Shown here piece by piece: positions 33,102 through 40,182 of a stretch of 48,452 bases of DNA. The position numbers were made by a program, and so were the translations under genes. Source of the DNA: an uncultured Arthrobacter sp. (GTDB lineage Bacteria; Actinomycetota; Actinomycetes; Actinomycetales; Micrococcaceae); contig NZ_CADCTE010000073.1 in assembly GCF_902805515.1 (NCBI RefSeq), positions 1 through 48,452 of the forward strand. The letters run 5' to 3'. The notes under the pieces were generated by a model. The model ran no database searches and was not told where the DNA came from. It worked only from the letters and a program-made list of their open reading frames with translations. Each line of letters begins with the position of its first letter. Positions within the stretch are counted from its first letter, which is position 1.

Positions 33102-34808
33102 ATGTTGATGGGGGCCGTGATTAGATTGAGAATTCGGCAAAGAATCGCCGCCATAGCCGTCGCGGCGTTGTTCATCGGCACGTTCTTTGTTCCTCCGGCC
33201 TCCGCGGCGCCTCCTCCGATCGTCCCCGGACGACTCGCCTACCCGGCTGGGGGGACGACCGCCGTGGGCGTCGGCATCAACGCCGCCAATCAGAACGCGC
33301 AACTCGCCGAGAGGATACCGGCCCAGATTAAACCGGGATGGAAGGCACAGCCGCCGCGCTGCCCGAGCGCTGCGACAAGTGAAGCCAGCTCCATCAGCGT
33401 CGCCGGCGCGCGGACCGTTGTGGTGGACAGGCAGTACCAGTGCACCTGGCTTTCGGCCTACAACACATCGACCGGGGCCCTCTTGTGGCGCCACAAGTTC
33501 CATTTCGGGCAGATGGCAAGAACCGAAGGGTCGCGGGTGTACTTCAGCCACGACGACCCGAACGGCGGCACCCTCCTGGATGCGTACGATATCGCGACCG
33601 GCAAACTGCTTTGGTCTTCGGGTCACTGGTACGGCTTCGATAAGATGTCGGTCGGATCCGGGGTCCTCGTGAATGACCACTTCGTGATCGATGCCAATAC
33701 GGGCGCCCTGAAGTTCAAACTGCCGGTCTCGCAGAATCATGGGAATACCATGGTCGCCGGCGGCAAGATCTTCAGCAACCAATCCGACTTCGTGGAAGCT
33801 TTCTCGCCGACCACCGGCCAGCGGCTCTGGTCATACAAGAAACCCGCGCGCACTGCCGGATCGGGAAACAGCACCCCGGCCCTCCATAACGGGCGTCTTT
33901 ACCTCTCCAGTCAGTACGGAGTGGGAACGCTGGTGCTTGACCCGGCCACCGGGAAATACATCCGCACCCTGCCGCGCAGCGAGATGGACATTGCCTTTGA
34001 CGGTCCGATCGGTATTTTCACCCGGAGGGACCATAACGAACCCGATGTGATCTCAGCGGTGCGGCTCGATACCGGAGAGGTCTACTGGTCCAGGAAGCTA
34101 GGCATGCTGGACGTTCATCCGTTCAGAATGTACTCCTCCGGGCCTGTTATCGAGAACGGTCTTGTCTGGATTCTTGCCGCTCCCCACGACGGCGTGGGCG
34201 GGCACCTGATCGCTCTGGACGAGGTGACCGGCGCCGTGCGCAGCACCACGATACAAACCTGTGCGGCACCCCTGGGCCACATTGCCATCGCCCAGCGCCG
34301 CATCTTCACCTCAAGTAACTGCGGTGTGCTCACCTATGTCTCGCGCGAGCTGCTGCCCGATCCTGGCTTCGAACTGGGGACGGGTGGATGGAAGGCATAC
34401 TCCACCGGAAGCCTGACCCCGGTAACCAGCCCGAAACACGAGGGCGCTAAGGCCCTGCGCGTGACGGCCACCTCCAGCAGTCCGGGGAAAACCGGCCTTG
34501 CCCACCACTCCGTCATCACGAACAGCAGACAGGGCAAGCCCTACAGCGCCTCATGCTGGGTGTACTCAACAGGAACGAACCTAAACCTCACCATCCGGTT
34601 GCTCGAACAACCCCAGGACTATTCCACCAGGATCCAGCTGGCCTCCAAGACAATAACCAGTCTCCCGGCCAAAAGCTGGACCAAAATCAGCATCACCGGG
34701 ACGGCGGCGAGATCAGGAGAACGAGTAATCCCTCAAATCTATTCGACGAATCAAACGACGCTTACAGGACATATCGTCTACGACAACTGCTCGGTAACCG
34801 GCGGGTAG
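33102..34808 (+). CDS. Secreted PQQ-like beta-propeller protein with C-terminal carbohydrate-binding-like domain
   Basis: A 568-residue exported protein. An Arg-rich n-region (RLRIRQR) and hydrophobic core (IAAIAVAALFIGTFF) end in VPPASA-AP, a signal-peptidase I site near residue 35. Residues about 60-410 carry propeller blades of the PQQ type: LSAYNTSTGALLWRHKF, LDAYDIATGKLLWSSGH, VEAFSPTTGQRLWSYKK, LVLDPATGKYIRTL, SAVRLDTGEVYWSRK and LIALDEVTGAVRS. After a Cys pair region, LLPDPGFELGTGGWKAYSTG begins a jelly-roll CBM-like domain to the end. It has no dehydrogenase motifs and probably binds or scaffolds at the cell surface. The start is uncertain: ATG 33102, ATG 33108 and GTG 33117 all fit. 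Confidence 0.78.
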   Translation: MLMGAVIRLRIRQRIAAIAVAALFIGTFFVPPASAAPPPIVPGRLAYPAGGTTAVGVGINAANQNAQLAERIPAQIKPGWKAQPPRCPSAATSEASSISVAGARTVVVDRQYQCTWLSAYNTSTGALLWRHKFHFGQMARTEGSRVYFSHDDPNGGTLLDAYDIATGKLLWSSGHWYGFDKMSVGSGVLVNDHFVIDANTGALKFKLPVSQNHGNTMVAGGKIFSNQSDFVEAFSPTTGQRLWSYKKPARTAGSGNSTPALHNGRLYLSSQYGVGTLVLDPATGKYIRTLPRSEMDIAFDGPIGIFTRRDHNEPDVISAVRLDTGEVYWSRKLGMLDVHPFRMYSSGPVIENGLVWILAAPHDGVGGHLIALDEVTGAVRSTTIQTCAAPLGHIAIAQRRIFTSSNCGVLTYVSRELLPDPGFELGTGGWKAYSTGSLTPVTSPKHEGAKALRVTATSSSPGKTGLAHHSVITNSRQGKPYSASCWVYSTGTNLNLTIRLLEQPQDYSTRIQLASKTITSLPAKSWTKISITGTAARSGERVIPQIYSTNQTTLTGHIVYDNCSVTGG

Positions 34809-34920
34809 GGCCGTGTCCGGGTTCCGGCATACCAGCGTCTACGAAGGCATGTCCGAGAGGGTTGATGTCGGACATGCCTTCGTAGACGTCGAAGACGATC
34901 ACCGATGGCGTGAGGGTCAT
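34809..34920 (-). pseudogene. HAD haloacid-dehalogenase remnant, N-terminal end
   Basis: From ATG 34920 the minus strand reads MTLTPSVIVFDVYEGMSDIN then PLGHAFVDAGMPE. Relatives of the type II haloacid dehalogenase-like group read SVIVFDVNETLSD, so the aspartate nucleophile region is recognisable. Homology ends at the stop of the beta-propeller gene. Its ATG overlaps the stop of the alpha/beta hydrolase remnant (ATGA), so the two were once an operon. A perfect 21-base palindrome lies inside it. Confidence 0.65.
34836..34888. repeat. Perfect 21-base inverted repeat, 11-base loop
   Basis: Positions 34836-34856 are the exact reverse complement of 34868-34888, with GAGGGTTGATG between them. It follows the beta-propeller stop by 28 bases and has no T-run. 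It lies in remnant coding sequence, so it may act as a terminator today but probably did not arise as one. Confidence 0.85.
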
Positions 34921-35150
34921 GGGTTGTCGTTCCCTGCGCTAGTCAGGAGCGCATTGATTGCGTCAGCGATCGAGTGAGGGTGATCTTCAGGTGTGAAGTG
35001 CTTCCCTTCTGGGATACGGGCGAGTTCTACCCGAGGTTAGCTGTGAGGCGCCGGCCGTACTCGAGTTTATGGAAGCTATCAACGTCGCCCCACACTACTC
35101 GCACAGTCAGTTTCAGCGCGGGGAGGGGTACGCTGAGCGAAGCGCGGGCG
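34917..35150 (-). pseudogene. Alpha/beta hydrolase remnant, C-terminal end, frameshifted
   Basis: The minus strand reads LTVRVVWGDVDSFHKLEYGR and RLTANLG and then hits TAG; in the next frame it continues VELARIPEGKHFTPEDHPHS and IADAINALLTSAGNDNP to a TGA at 34917-34919. WGDxDxF and the GKHFTPEDHP histidine region are the acid and base of epoxide-hydrolase or haloalkane-dehalogenase-like proteins. A single-base shift at the GGGTAG near 35028 explains the break. The N-terminal two thirds are absent; the radical SAM gene begins at 35196 on the other strand. Confidence 0.75.
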
Positions 35151-35195
35151 GGGAGCTCTACCTCGTGTGTTCGCTTATGTCGGTGGAGGACAACA

Positions 35196-36605
35196 ATGAC
35201 GATTGCGGATTTTTTAGGAAATTTCGAACTTTCGACCCGCCCTGTCCACCCCGAATCGCGTGCTGCCCTGGCGTCCCGATGGGCCGCACTGCCGGAGCAT
35301 GTGAAGACACAGAACCAGGTGCTGGGCCGTTGTGCTATCGGGTGTGAAGGTACCCACGGTGTTTTCCCCAAGTGCAATCTCACCTGCAGCCCGTGCTATC
35401 ACTCAGCAGAAGCTAATCAGGTGCGGGTGGACGGAGACCATACGGTCCGTGAAGTGCAGCGGCAGATGGAATATCTGCGTGCGGTGCGGGGCCCGAGCGC
35501 CCATGCCCAACTCATCGGGGGAGAGGTGAGCCTGCTTGCTCCGGAGGACCATGCTGCCGCGTTGACGGTGATGCGCGCCAATGGACGCGAGCCGATGTCG
35601 ATGACTCACGGGGATTTCGACTATGAGTACCTGTTGGCCGTCGTTCTTGGAGCTGACGGTGAGCCTCGGTTCGACCGGGTGTCCTTCGCGGCGCACTTCG
35701 ATTCACTGATGCGTGGCCGGCGCGGTGCAGTGCGGCCACGGAATGAATCCGAACTCGACCCATTCCGGTTGAAGTTCGCGCGGATGTTTCAGGACCTGCG
35801 TCGTGATCACGGTGTGAGCTCGTATCTCGCTCACAACATGACAGTGACACCGTCGAACTTCGGTGAAGTCGCAGAGGTAACTCGATCTGTGTTGTCCATG
35901 CCCTACGACATGCTGTCCTTCCAGCCGGCGGCATACATCGGAGACGGGCGTCGGTGGAAAGAAGACTTCACGGAGGTCGGGATCGACGACGTCTGGCAGA
36001 AGATCGAGGAGGGCGCCGGCCAGAAAGTGCCCTGGGAGGGGATCCAGGTCGGGGATCCGCGGTGCAACCGGTACAGCACAGGAGTCTTTGCAGGGGAGAA
36101 GTTCTCGGTCCTCGTTGATCCTCAGGACGCTGCCGACATCGCCGCCCGTGACACCCTCCTGGCCCATCATGGCGGGATCGTCTTCATCGGTCAGAACAGG
36201 TGGATTCTCGTGGCGAAGATTGTACGGGCCGTCCTTCGCCACCCCGCAGATGTCGGGGTTCTTCTCGGACACGCCCGACGCATGGTGCGCCGCGCCGGCG
36301 GGCTGCGCTCACTCTGGGACGCTTGGCGAACCAAGTCCTTGAGCATTAAATCGTTTGTCGTCCATAACTTTATGGATGCCGCTGTTGTGGCACCGGCATG
36401 GGACATGATGCAGCAGGGACAGATCAGTGATGAGCCGAAGATACGAGAAGCTCAGGAACGCCTCGGGGCGTGCATGTACACGATGAGCCACCCAGAGACA
36501 GGGCAGCTGGTACCGGCGTGCACGCAACACTCGGTATTGGATCCCGCCGCCAACATTGAACTGCGCCGGTTGCTGCCTTTGCGGGTGAAGAGCACCGTGG
36601 ACTGA
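35196..36605 (+). CDS. Radical SAM protein of unknown function
   Basis: A 469-residue radical S-adenosylmethionine protein. The cluster motif CxxxCxxC is Cys60, Cys64, Cys67 (FPKCNLTCSPCYHSAEAN), preceded by Cys46 and Cys50 in GRCAIGCEGTHG. The QLIGGEVSLL segment takes the GGE role in SAM binding, and MSMTHGDFDYEYL, YLAHNMTVTPSNF and MLSFQPAAYIGDGRRW follow. A later conserved part has GDPRCNR and ends MYTMSHPETGQLVPACTQHSV with two more cysteines. I recall similar proteins in mycobacteria, without a known function. ATG 35196 has GGAGGA 6 bases upstream. It converges with the AhpD-like gene and begins the 36-47 kb cluster. Confidence 0.85.
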   Translation: MTIADFLGNFELSTRPVHPESRAALASRWAALPEHVKTQNQVLGRCAIGCEGTHGVFPKCNLTCSPCYHSAEANQVRVDGDHTVREVQRQMEYLRAVRGPSAHAQLIGGEVSLLAPEDHAAALTVMRANGREPMSMTHGDFDYEYLLAVVLGADGEPRFDRVSFAAHFDSLMRGRRGAVRPRNESELDPFRLKFARMFQDLRRDHGVSSYLAHNMTVTPSNFGEVAEVTRSVLSMPYDMLSFQPAAYIGDGRRWKEDFTEVGIDDVWQKIEEGAGQKVPWEGIQVGDPRCNRYSTGVFAGEKFSVLVDPQDAADIAARDTLLAHHGGIVFIGQNRWILVAKIVRAVLRHPADVGVLLGHARRMVRRAGGLRSLWDAWRTKSLSIKSFVVHNFMDAAVVAPAWDMMQQGQISDEPKIREAQERLGACMYTMSHPETGQLVPACTQHSVLDPAANIELRRLLPLRVKSTVD

Positions 36606-36675
36606 TCTGTACCAGGGACCCGATCGGGGCCGGGGTGTGCCCGCGTGCTCGGACCGGAGGAATGAATGGGTAGGG

Positions 36676-36711
36676 GCGTGCCCGTACCGGGACGGGTCGG
36701 CACGGGCACGC
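36676..36711. terminator. Hairpin between convergent radical SAM and AhpD-like genes
   Basis: GCGTGCCCGT (36676-36685) pairs with ACGGGCACGC (36702-36711), followed on the + strand by GGCTCTTTA. It sits between two convergent stops, so it can serve as a bidirectional terminator. Confidence 0.7.
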
Positions 36712-36717
36712 GGCTCT

Positions 36718-37260
36718 TTAGAGTCCCGGGGCTGCCGGGATGTCGAGGTCGGTCTCGACGAGGTGGTTGAAGTAGTTGGTGAACAGGTTCAGGGCGATGT
36801 GCGCTGAGAGTTCCGTTAGTTCGCTGTCGGTCCACCCCGCATCGAGGCCGGCCTGCCAGGCGGCGTCCTTTACGGCGCCCTTATTGGCGGTGCTCTGGCG
36901 TGTCAGCTCGAGCAGGGCTGTGAGCTTGGGATCGAAGTCGATCGAGCCCTTGCGGATGGCAATGGTCTGGTCCTCGCTGAGCCCTGCGGCTTTGGCTCCC
37001 ATGGTGTGCGCGGACTGGCAGTAGCTGCACTCATCGACGTTTCCGACGACCAGGGCGATCGCTTCCCGGGTGCGGCTGTCGAAGGTGCCGTAATCACCGA
37101 TGACCTGCTGGAGAGCGACGTAGCTTTGCAGGACGGCAGGTGAGTGTGCCATCGCTCCGTGGATGTTCAGGACCTTCCCGAACTTCTGGGCAAGAGCGCC
37201 GAGTTCGGTCTGTACGGCCTCGGGCGCGTTGTCGGTGGTGTGCACAGTGATGCGCGACAT
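36718..37260 (-). CDS. Carboxymuconolactone decarboxylase / AhpD-family protein (YnjA-like)
   Basis: A 180-residue alkylhydroperoxidase-like protein. The redox motif is Cys78-x-x-Cys81-x-x-x-His85 (VDECSYCQSAHTMGAKAAGL), preceded by the acidic Glu77. Helices around it match the CMD fold (MAHSPAVLQSYVALQQV, DSRTREAIALVVGNVDE). Peroxidatic AhpD uses the cysteine pair to reduce peroxides; other members are decarboxylases. E. coli YnjA, of the same family, lies next to ynjBCD, and a YnjBCD-like transporter is encoded 1.7 kb away here. ATG has AAGGAG 6 bases upstream. Direct repeats with AGGTCA lie in its 174-base upstream region. Confidence 0.87.
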   Translation of the reverse strand: MSRITVHTTDNAPEAVQTELGALAQKFGKVLNIHGAMAHSPAVLQSYVALQQVIGDYGTFDSRTREAIALVVGNVDECSYCQSAHTMGAKAAGLSEDQTIAIRKGSIDFDPKLTALLELTRQSTANKGAVKDAAWQAGLDAGWTDSELTELSAHIALNLFTNYFNHLVETDLDIPAAPGL

Positions 37261-37345
37261 AAATACTCCTTCTTAGGGGGGGGTTCCGGGGAAACTGGTG
37301 TCAGCGGCCAGCCCTCAGGCCACCTCCGACGCCGGTCCTGAGACC

Positions 37346-37393
37346 AGTCATGAGACCGATATGAAGTCAGTCATCAGGTCAGTCACGAGGTCA
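37346..37393. promoter_or_regulatory. Direct repeats upstream of AhpD-like gene
   Basis: AGTCATGAG (37346-37354), AGTCATCAG (37369-37377) and AGTCACGAG (37381-37389) recur, with AGGTCA at 37376-37381 and 37388-37393. They lie in the gap between the AhpD-like start and the Crp/Fnr stop. AGGTCA also recurs in the ynjB/TVP38 divergent region. Confidence 0.4.
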
Positions 37394-37434
37394 TGGTCCG
37401 CCTGTGGGGTGCGCCGCGACGGGTAAGTGTGGGG

Positions 37435-38235
37435 TCAGAAAGTGCTGCGGGAAACCCGTCGAAGCCCGTCGGTGTCGTCGATTGTGATGCGTCCGCGTCC
37501 CTGGCGGATGAGTCCGCGCGCAGCGAAGTCGGACATGGTCTTACTGGTGGCTTCCCGTGTGGCACCGAGCAGTCCGGCGAGTTGCTCGTGGGTGAGCTTC
37601 ACGGACCTGGTGTGCGTGAACCTGCTCACGGGTGCGGCCTCGTCGAGTTTGAGCAGCGTGGAGGCGGTTCTGGCGCTCAAGGGGCGCAACGCCATGTCGG
37701 TCAGGCGCTCCTCCAGGCGTGCGACCTGTTCACCAAGGAGCCGGGAAATCTTCACGGCGATTTTCGGGTTCGACAGGAAGTGCTCCTCAACCTGTGCTGC
37801 GCTGAGCTGGCAGACGACCGAGTTCTCGATCGCTTCGGCGTAGTTGCCGTACATCCGCTGGCCGACGAGCAGCATCTCGCCGAAGACCGCGCCCGCCTCC
37901 AGGATCGCGATCGTGAGGGTCTTGCCGTCCTCGGCCACCCGGAAGATCCTGATCCTGCCTTCCTTAAGGATGAACAGGGCCGTAACGGGTTCACTCTGGC
38001 TGAAGACGAGCTCTCCACTGGAGAACAGTTTCGGAGGTGACACCCGGTCCAGAGCAGCCATGTCCTGTGTGGTGAGGTCGGCGAAGATCTCCACAGCGTT
38101 GAGGCAGCTGAAGTGCTCCCCGGTCTCGGCCAAGAGCTCTACCTCCCGTTCGTGGGGTGCCCAGCCTTTGGCAGCAGGGCCGGCGGCTGAGAGGACAGTT
38201 GTCGAGCAGGCATCGTTCATACGCTGAAGCTTCAT
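37435..38235 (-). CDS. Crp/Fnr-family transcriptional regulator
   Basis: A 266-residue regulator. Residues about 42-150 are a cyclic-nucleotide-binding-type beta-roll (IFADLTTQDMAALDRVSPPKLFSSGELVFSQSEPVTALFILKEGRIRIFRVAEDGKTLTIAILEAGAVFGEMLLVGQRMYG). Residues about 180-260 include the HTH, LTHEQLAGLLGATREATSKTMSDFAARGLIRQGRGRITIDD. Three cysteines occur in its N-terminal two thirds but not the four-Cys set of FNR, so a cluster sensor is not evident. The start ATG 38235 overlaps the membrane-protein stop (4 bases); ATG 38220 is an alternative. It may control the surrounding cluster. Confidence 0.88.
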   Translation of the reverse strand: MKLQRMNDACSTTVLSAAGPAAKGWAPHEREVELLAETGEHFSCLNAVEIFADLTTQDMAALDRVSPPKLFSSGELVFSQSEPVTALFILKEGRIRIFRVAEDGKTLTIAILEAGAVFGEMLLVGQRMYGNYAEAIENSVVCQLSAAQVEEHFLSNPKIAVKISRLLGEQVARLEERLTDMALRPLSARTASTLLKLDEAAPVSRFTHTRSVKLTHEQLAGLLGATREATSKTMSDFAARGLIRQGRGRITIDDTDGLRRVSRSTF

Positions 38236-38705
38236 CGACGGCGTAGGACCAGTGCTGCCACCAGTCCCAGAATAAGCCCGTAGATCATGTGTCCCATCAG
38301 CGATGCCAGGGAGGCCCCGTCGATCATGAAGACGGGCATTCCCATCATGGCCGGCATGATCAGCAGCGGACCGAGGACCCACCACAGCGCACCGTACACC
38401 AGCCCGATCAGTGCGCTCTTCACCAACGTCCCGGTCAGCAGACCGGCGACGAGAAGGGTCAGCGCCAGGCCGATGAGGACGGAAATCATCAGGTGCACCA
38501 GGATCCCGACGCCGGCCGACGTCGAGCCGACCATGGAGGCGACCATCGGCAGCATGCCCATCATGGCCATGAGGACGCCGAACACGATTCCGCCGCTGAG
38601 CCCGCCGATGACACCGGCGAGAACCCGCTTGCTCACCGGTGTCGCCGCAGATCCGGAAGCCGGGGTACCTGCAGCACTGACCGGTGCTTCGTGTGAAGCG
38701 CTCAT
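38232..38705 (-). CDS. Small hydrophobic membrane protein
   Basis: A 157-residue membrane protein with a 25-residue Ala/Ser/Pro-rich head and four or five helices (VLAGVIGGLSGGIVFGVLMAMMGML, ILVHLMISVLIGLALTLLVAGLL, ALIGLVYGALWWVLGPLLIM, LMGHMIYGLILGLVAALVL). Met is frequent (MMGMLPM, MPAMMGMPVFM), which is seen in membrane proteins near metal or redox systems but proves nothing. His73 and His142 lie in helices. Family not recognised. It overlaps the Crp/Fnr gene by 4 bases, so they are translated together. Ribosome-binding site GGAAGG. Confidence 0.75.
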   Translation of the reverse strand: MSASHEAPVSAAGTPASGSAATPVSKRVLAGVIGGLSGGIVFGVLMAMMGMLPMVASMVGSTSAGVGILVHLMISVLIGLALTLLVAGLLTGTLVKSALIGLVYGALWWVLGPLLIMPAMMGMPVFMIDGASLASLMGHMIYGLILGLVAALVLRRR

Positions 38706-38914
38706 GATGTGGCCTTCCTTGCCCTGGTGATCGTCGAAACCCCTGCCGGTCCGTTAATCACGCTGATCTGCTGGTACCGGTTCTGCTCGCGGTGCTGGTC
38801 ATGCATCTGACCGCGGTCCTGATCGTGGTTCTGATCGTTGGGGTTCCTCGACGGTAGGCCTGCGCCGCTCAGGGGTTCTGTAATCTGGGACACACTCAGG
38901 CACGGGCGTTCCAT
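38702..38914 (-). CDS. Possible small Gln/Asp/His-rich protein with tetrapeptide repeat
   Basis: A 70-residue frame whose stop overlaps the start of the membrane-protein gene by 4 bases. Residues 27-50 are six four-residue units (DQNH, DQDR, GQMH, DQHR, EQNR, YQQI) encoded by a 12-base degenerate repeat at 38765-38836. The start codon ATG 38914 has no clear ribosome-binding site. The 4-base overlap is suggestive, but the repeat could be non-coding. Confidence 0.35.
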   Translation of the reverse strand: MERPCLSVSQITEPLSGAGLPSRNPNDQNHDQDRGQMHDQHREQNRYQQISVINGPAGVSTITRARKATS

Positions 38915-38994
38915 CCGCGGAGCTGCGCCTCGCCTGACCGACTAAACCGGAGCGAGACAGGGACCGGGAAGCCAACCGGTGAGCTGCCGGCGTT
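38706..38994. other. Gap between ABC ATPase stop and membrane-protein start
   Basis: About 290 bases. It contains the 12-base degenerate repeat and the small frame described separately, and otherwise no gene. It must also hold the promoter for the membrane protein/Crp pair, unless these are expressed from the ABC transcript. Confidence 0.5.
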
Positions 38995-40182
38995 TTACTC
39001 TGTCGGGACCGCCCAGGCGCGCTGGTCCTGCAGGCTCAGAGTGATGACCTGACCAGATAGCAGTGGAGGGTGGCCGGGAACATCAACAGTGAGCGTGACC
39101 CCTGACGCCTCAGTGTTGCCGAGGTTTAGTGGACCTCCTGCAATCAATGACCTCTCGGAAACCTCCGGGGGAGGGTCGGCGGAGGAACCGTGGCGGGTAC
39201 CGGTGGGATTTTCGGAGCTGACGAGTACGCGCACCAAGGTCCTCGCGCCGAGCGAGGTCAGACCGGACACGCACCCCTTGATGGTCGGAGGTTCACCACC
39301 AGCAGATCCGCTGGTGAGTCTGCTGGTGGGTCCCCTGGCGGGTACGAGGGTGAGGGCTTCCTGGCGGATCATAAGATCCGACGGTCCGTCCGTGGCACCG
39401 GTTTGTACGGGCAGGGATCCCAGGACGGAGTGGTGGTGGCCGTCGCTGACCATGCCGGGGACGGTGTTGAGTCCTCCGAGGAGTTCGTTCACGGTGCGGG
39501 TCGCCGGCTGATAGTGGACCTGGTGCACGGTGCCGTGCTGCAGGATACGGCCGTCATCAAGGACCGCGATCGTGTCGGCGAGGATCGAAGCTTCCTGCCT
39601 GTCATGGGTCACCACCACGATTGTGGGGGCCAGCTGGGCGCGGATGTCGCCGATCAGGTCATACATGGTGTGGCGCAACTGCACATCAAGGGACGCGAAG
39701 GGCTCGTCCAGGAGCAGGATGCGGGGGTTGCGGGCCAGGGCGCGGGCGAGGGCGACGCGTTGCTCCTGTCCACCGGAGAGACTGCCGACGGGGCGACGGG
39801 CATAGTCGGCCAGGTGTACGAGCTCGAGGTAGTCCATTGCCTCCGCGCGGGCTTCTTTCCGGCGCGTTCCGGCCATGCGCGCTGCGAAGGCGACGTTGTC
39901 GATGACATTCAGATGCGGAAAAAGCAGAGCCTTCTGAAAGACCAGCGCCATGCCGCGCCGCTCGACGGGAACCATGGCCAGGTCCTCGCCATCGACGAGG
40001 ACGTGCCCACCCGAAGGTGCGTCGAGTCCGGCGATGATGCGCAGCAGCGTCGACTTGCCGCTGCCCGATGCTCCCAGCAACGCGACGCATTCAGAGGGCG
40101 GGACGGTCAGCGACACGGCGTGCAGAACCTCTGTGGACCCGAAGGATCGGGAGATGCTCCGGGCTTCAAGTTTCGAACTCAT
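38995..40182 (-). CDS. ABC transporter ATP-binding protein (YnjD-like) with C-terminal extension
   Basis: A 395-residue ATPase. Walker A is LLGASGSGKSTLL (about residues 35-47), the Q-loop FQKALLFPHL, the signature LSGGQEQRVALARAL, Walker B ILLLDEPFASLD and the switch VVVTHDRQEA. After residue 240 there is a long regulatory-type tail with IRQEALTLVPARGP and a final TLTVDVPGHPPLLSGQVITLSL, like the OB/TOBE-type end of CUT1 or ferric/spermidine ATPases. ATG 40182 overlaps the upstream permease stop by 4 bases. Best read as the energising subunit for the YnjBCD-like transporter upstream. Confidence 0.88.
   Translation of the reverse strand: MSSKLEARSISRSFGSTEVLHAVSLTVPPSECVALLGASGSGKSTLLRIIAGLDAPSGGHVLVDGEDLAMVPVERRGMALVFQKALLFPHLNVIDNVAFAARMAGTRRKEARAEAMDYLELVHLADYARRPVGSLSGGQEQRVALARALARNPRILLLDEPFASLDVQLRHTMYDLIGDIRAQLAPTIVVVTHDRQEASILADTIAVLDDGRILQHGTVHQVHYQPATRTVNELLGGLNTVPGMVSDGHHHSVLGSLPVQTGATDGPSDLMIRQEALTLVPARGPTSRLTSGSAGGEPPTIKGCVSGLTSLGARTLVRVLVSSENPTGTRHGSSADPPPEVSERSLIAGGPLNLGNTEASGVTLTVDVPGHPPLLSGQVITLSLQDQRAWAVPTE

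Noticed and set aside
38755-38840. Hydrophobic, membrane-helix-like frame on the + strand
   Set aside because: It is the complement of the 12-base repeat and lacks a start codon and ribosome-binding site.
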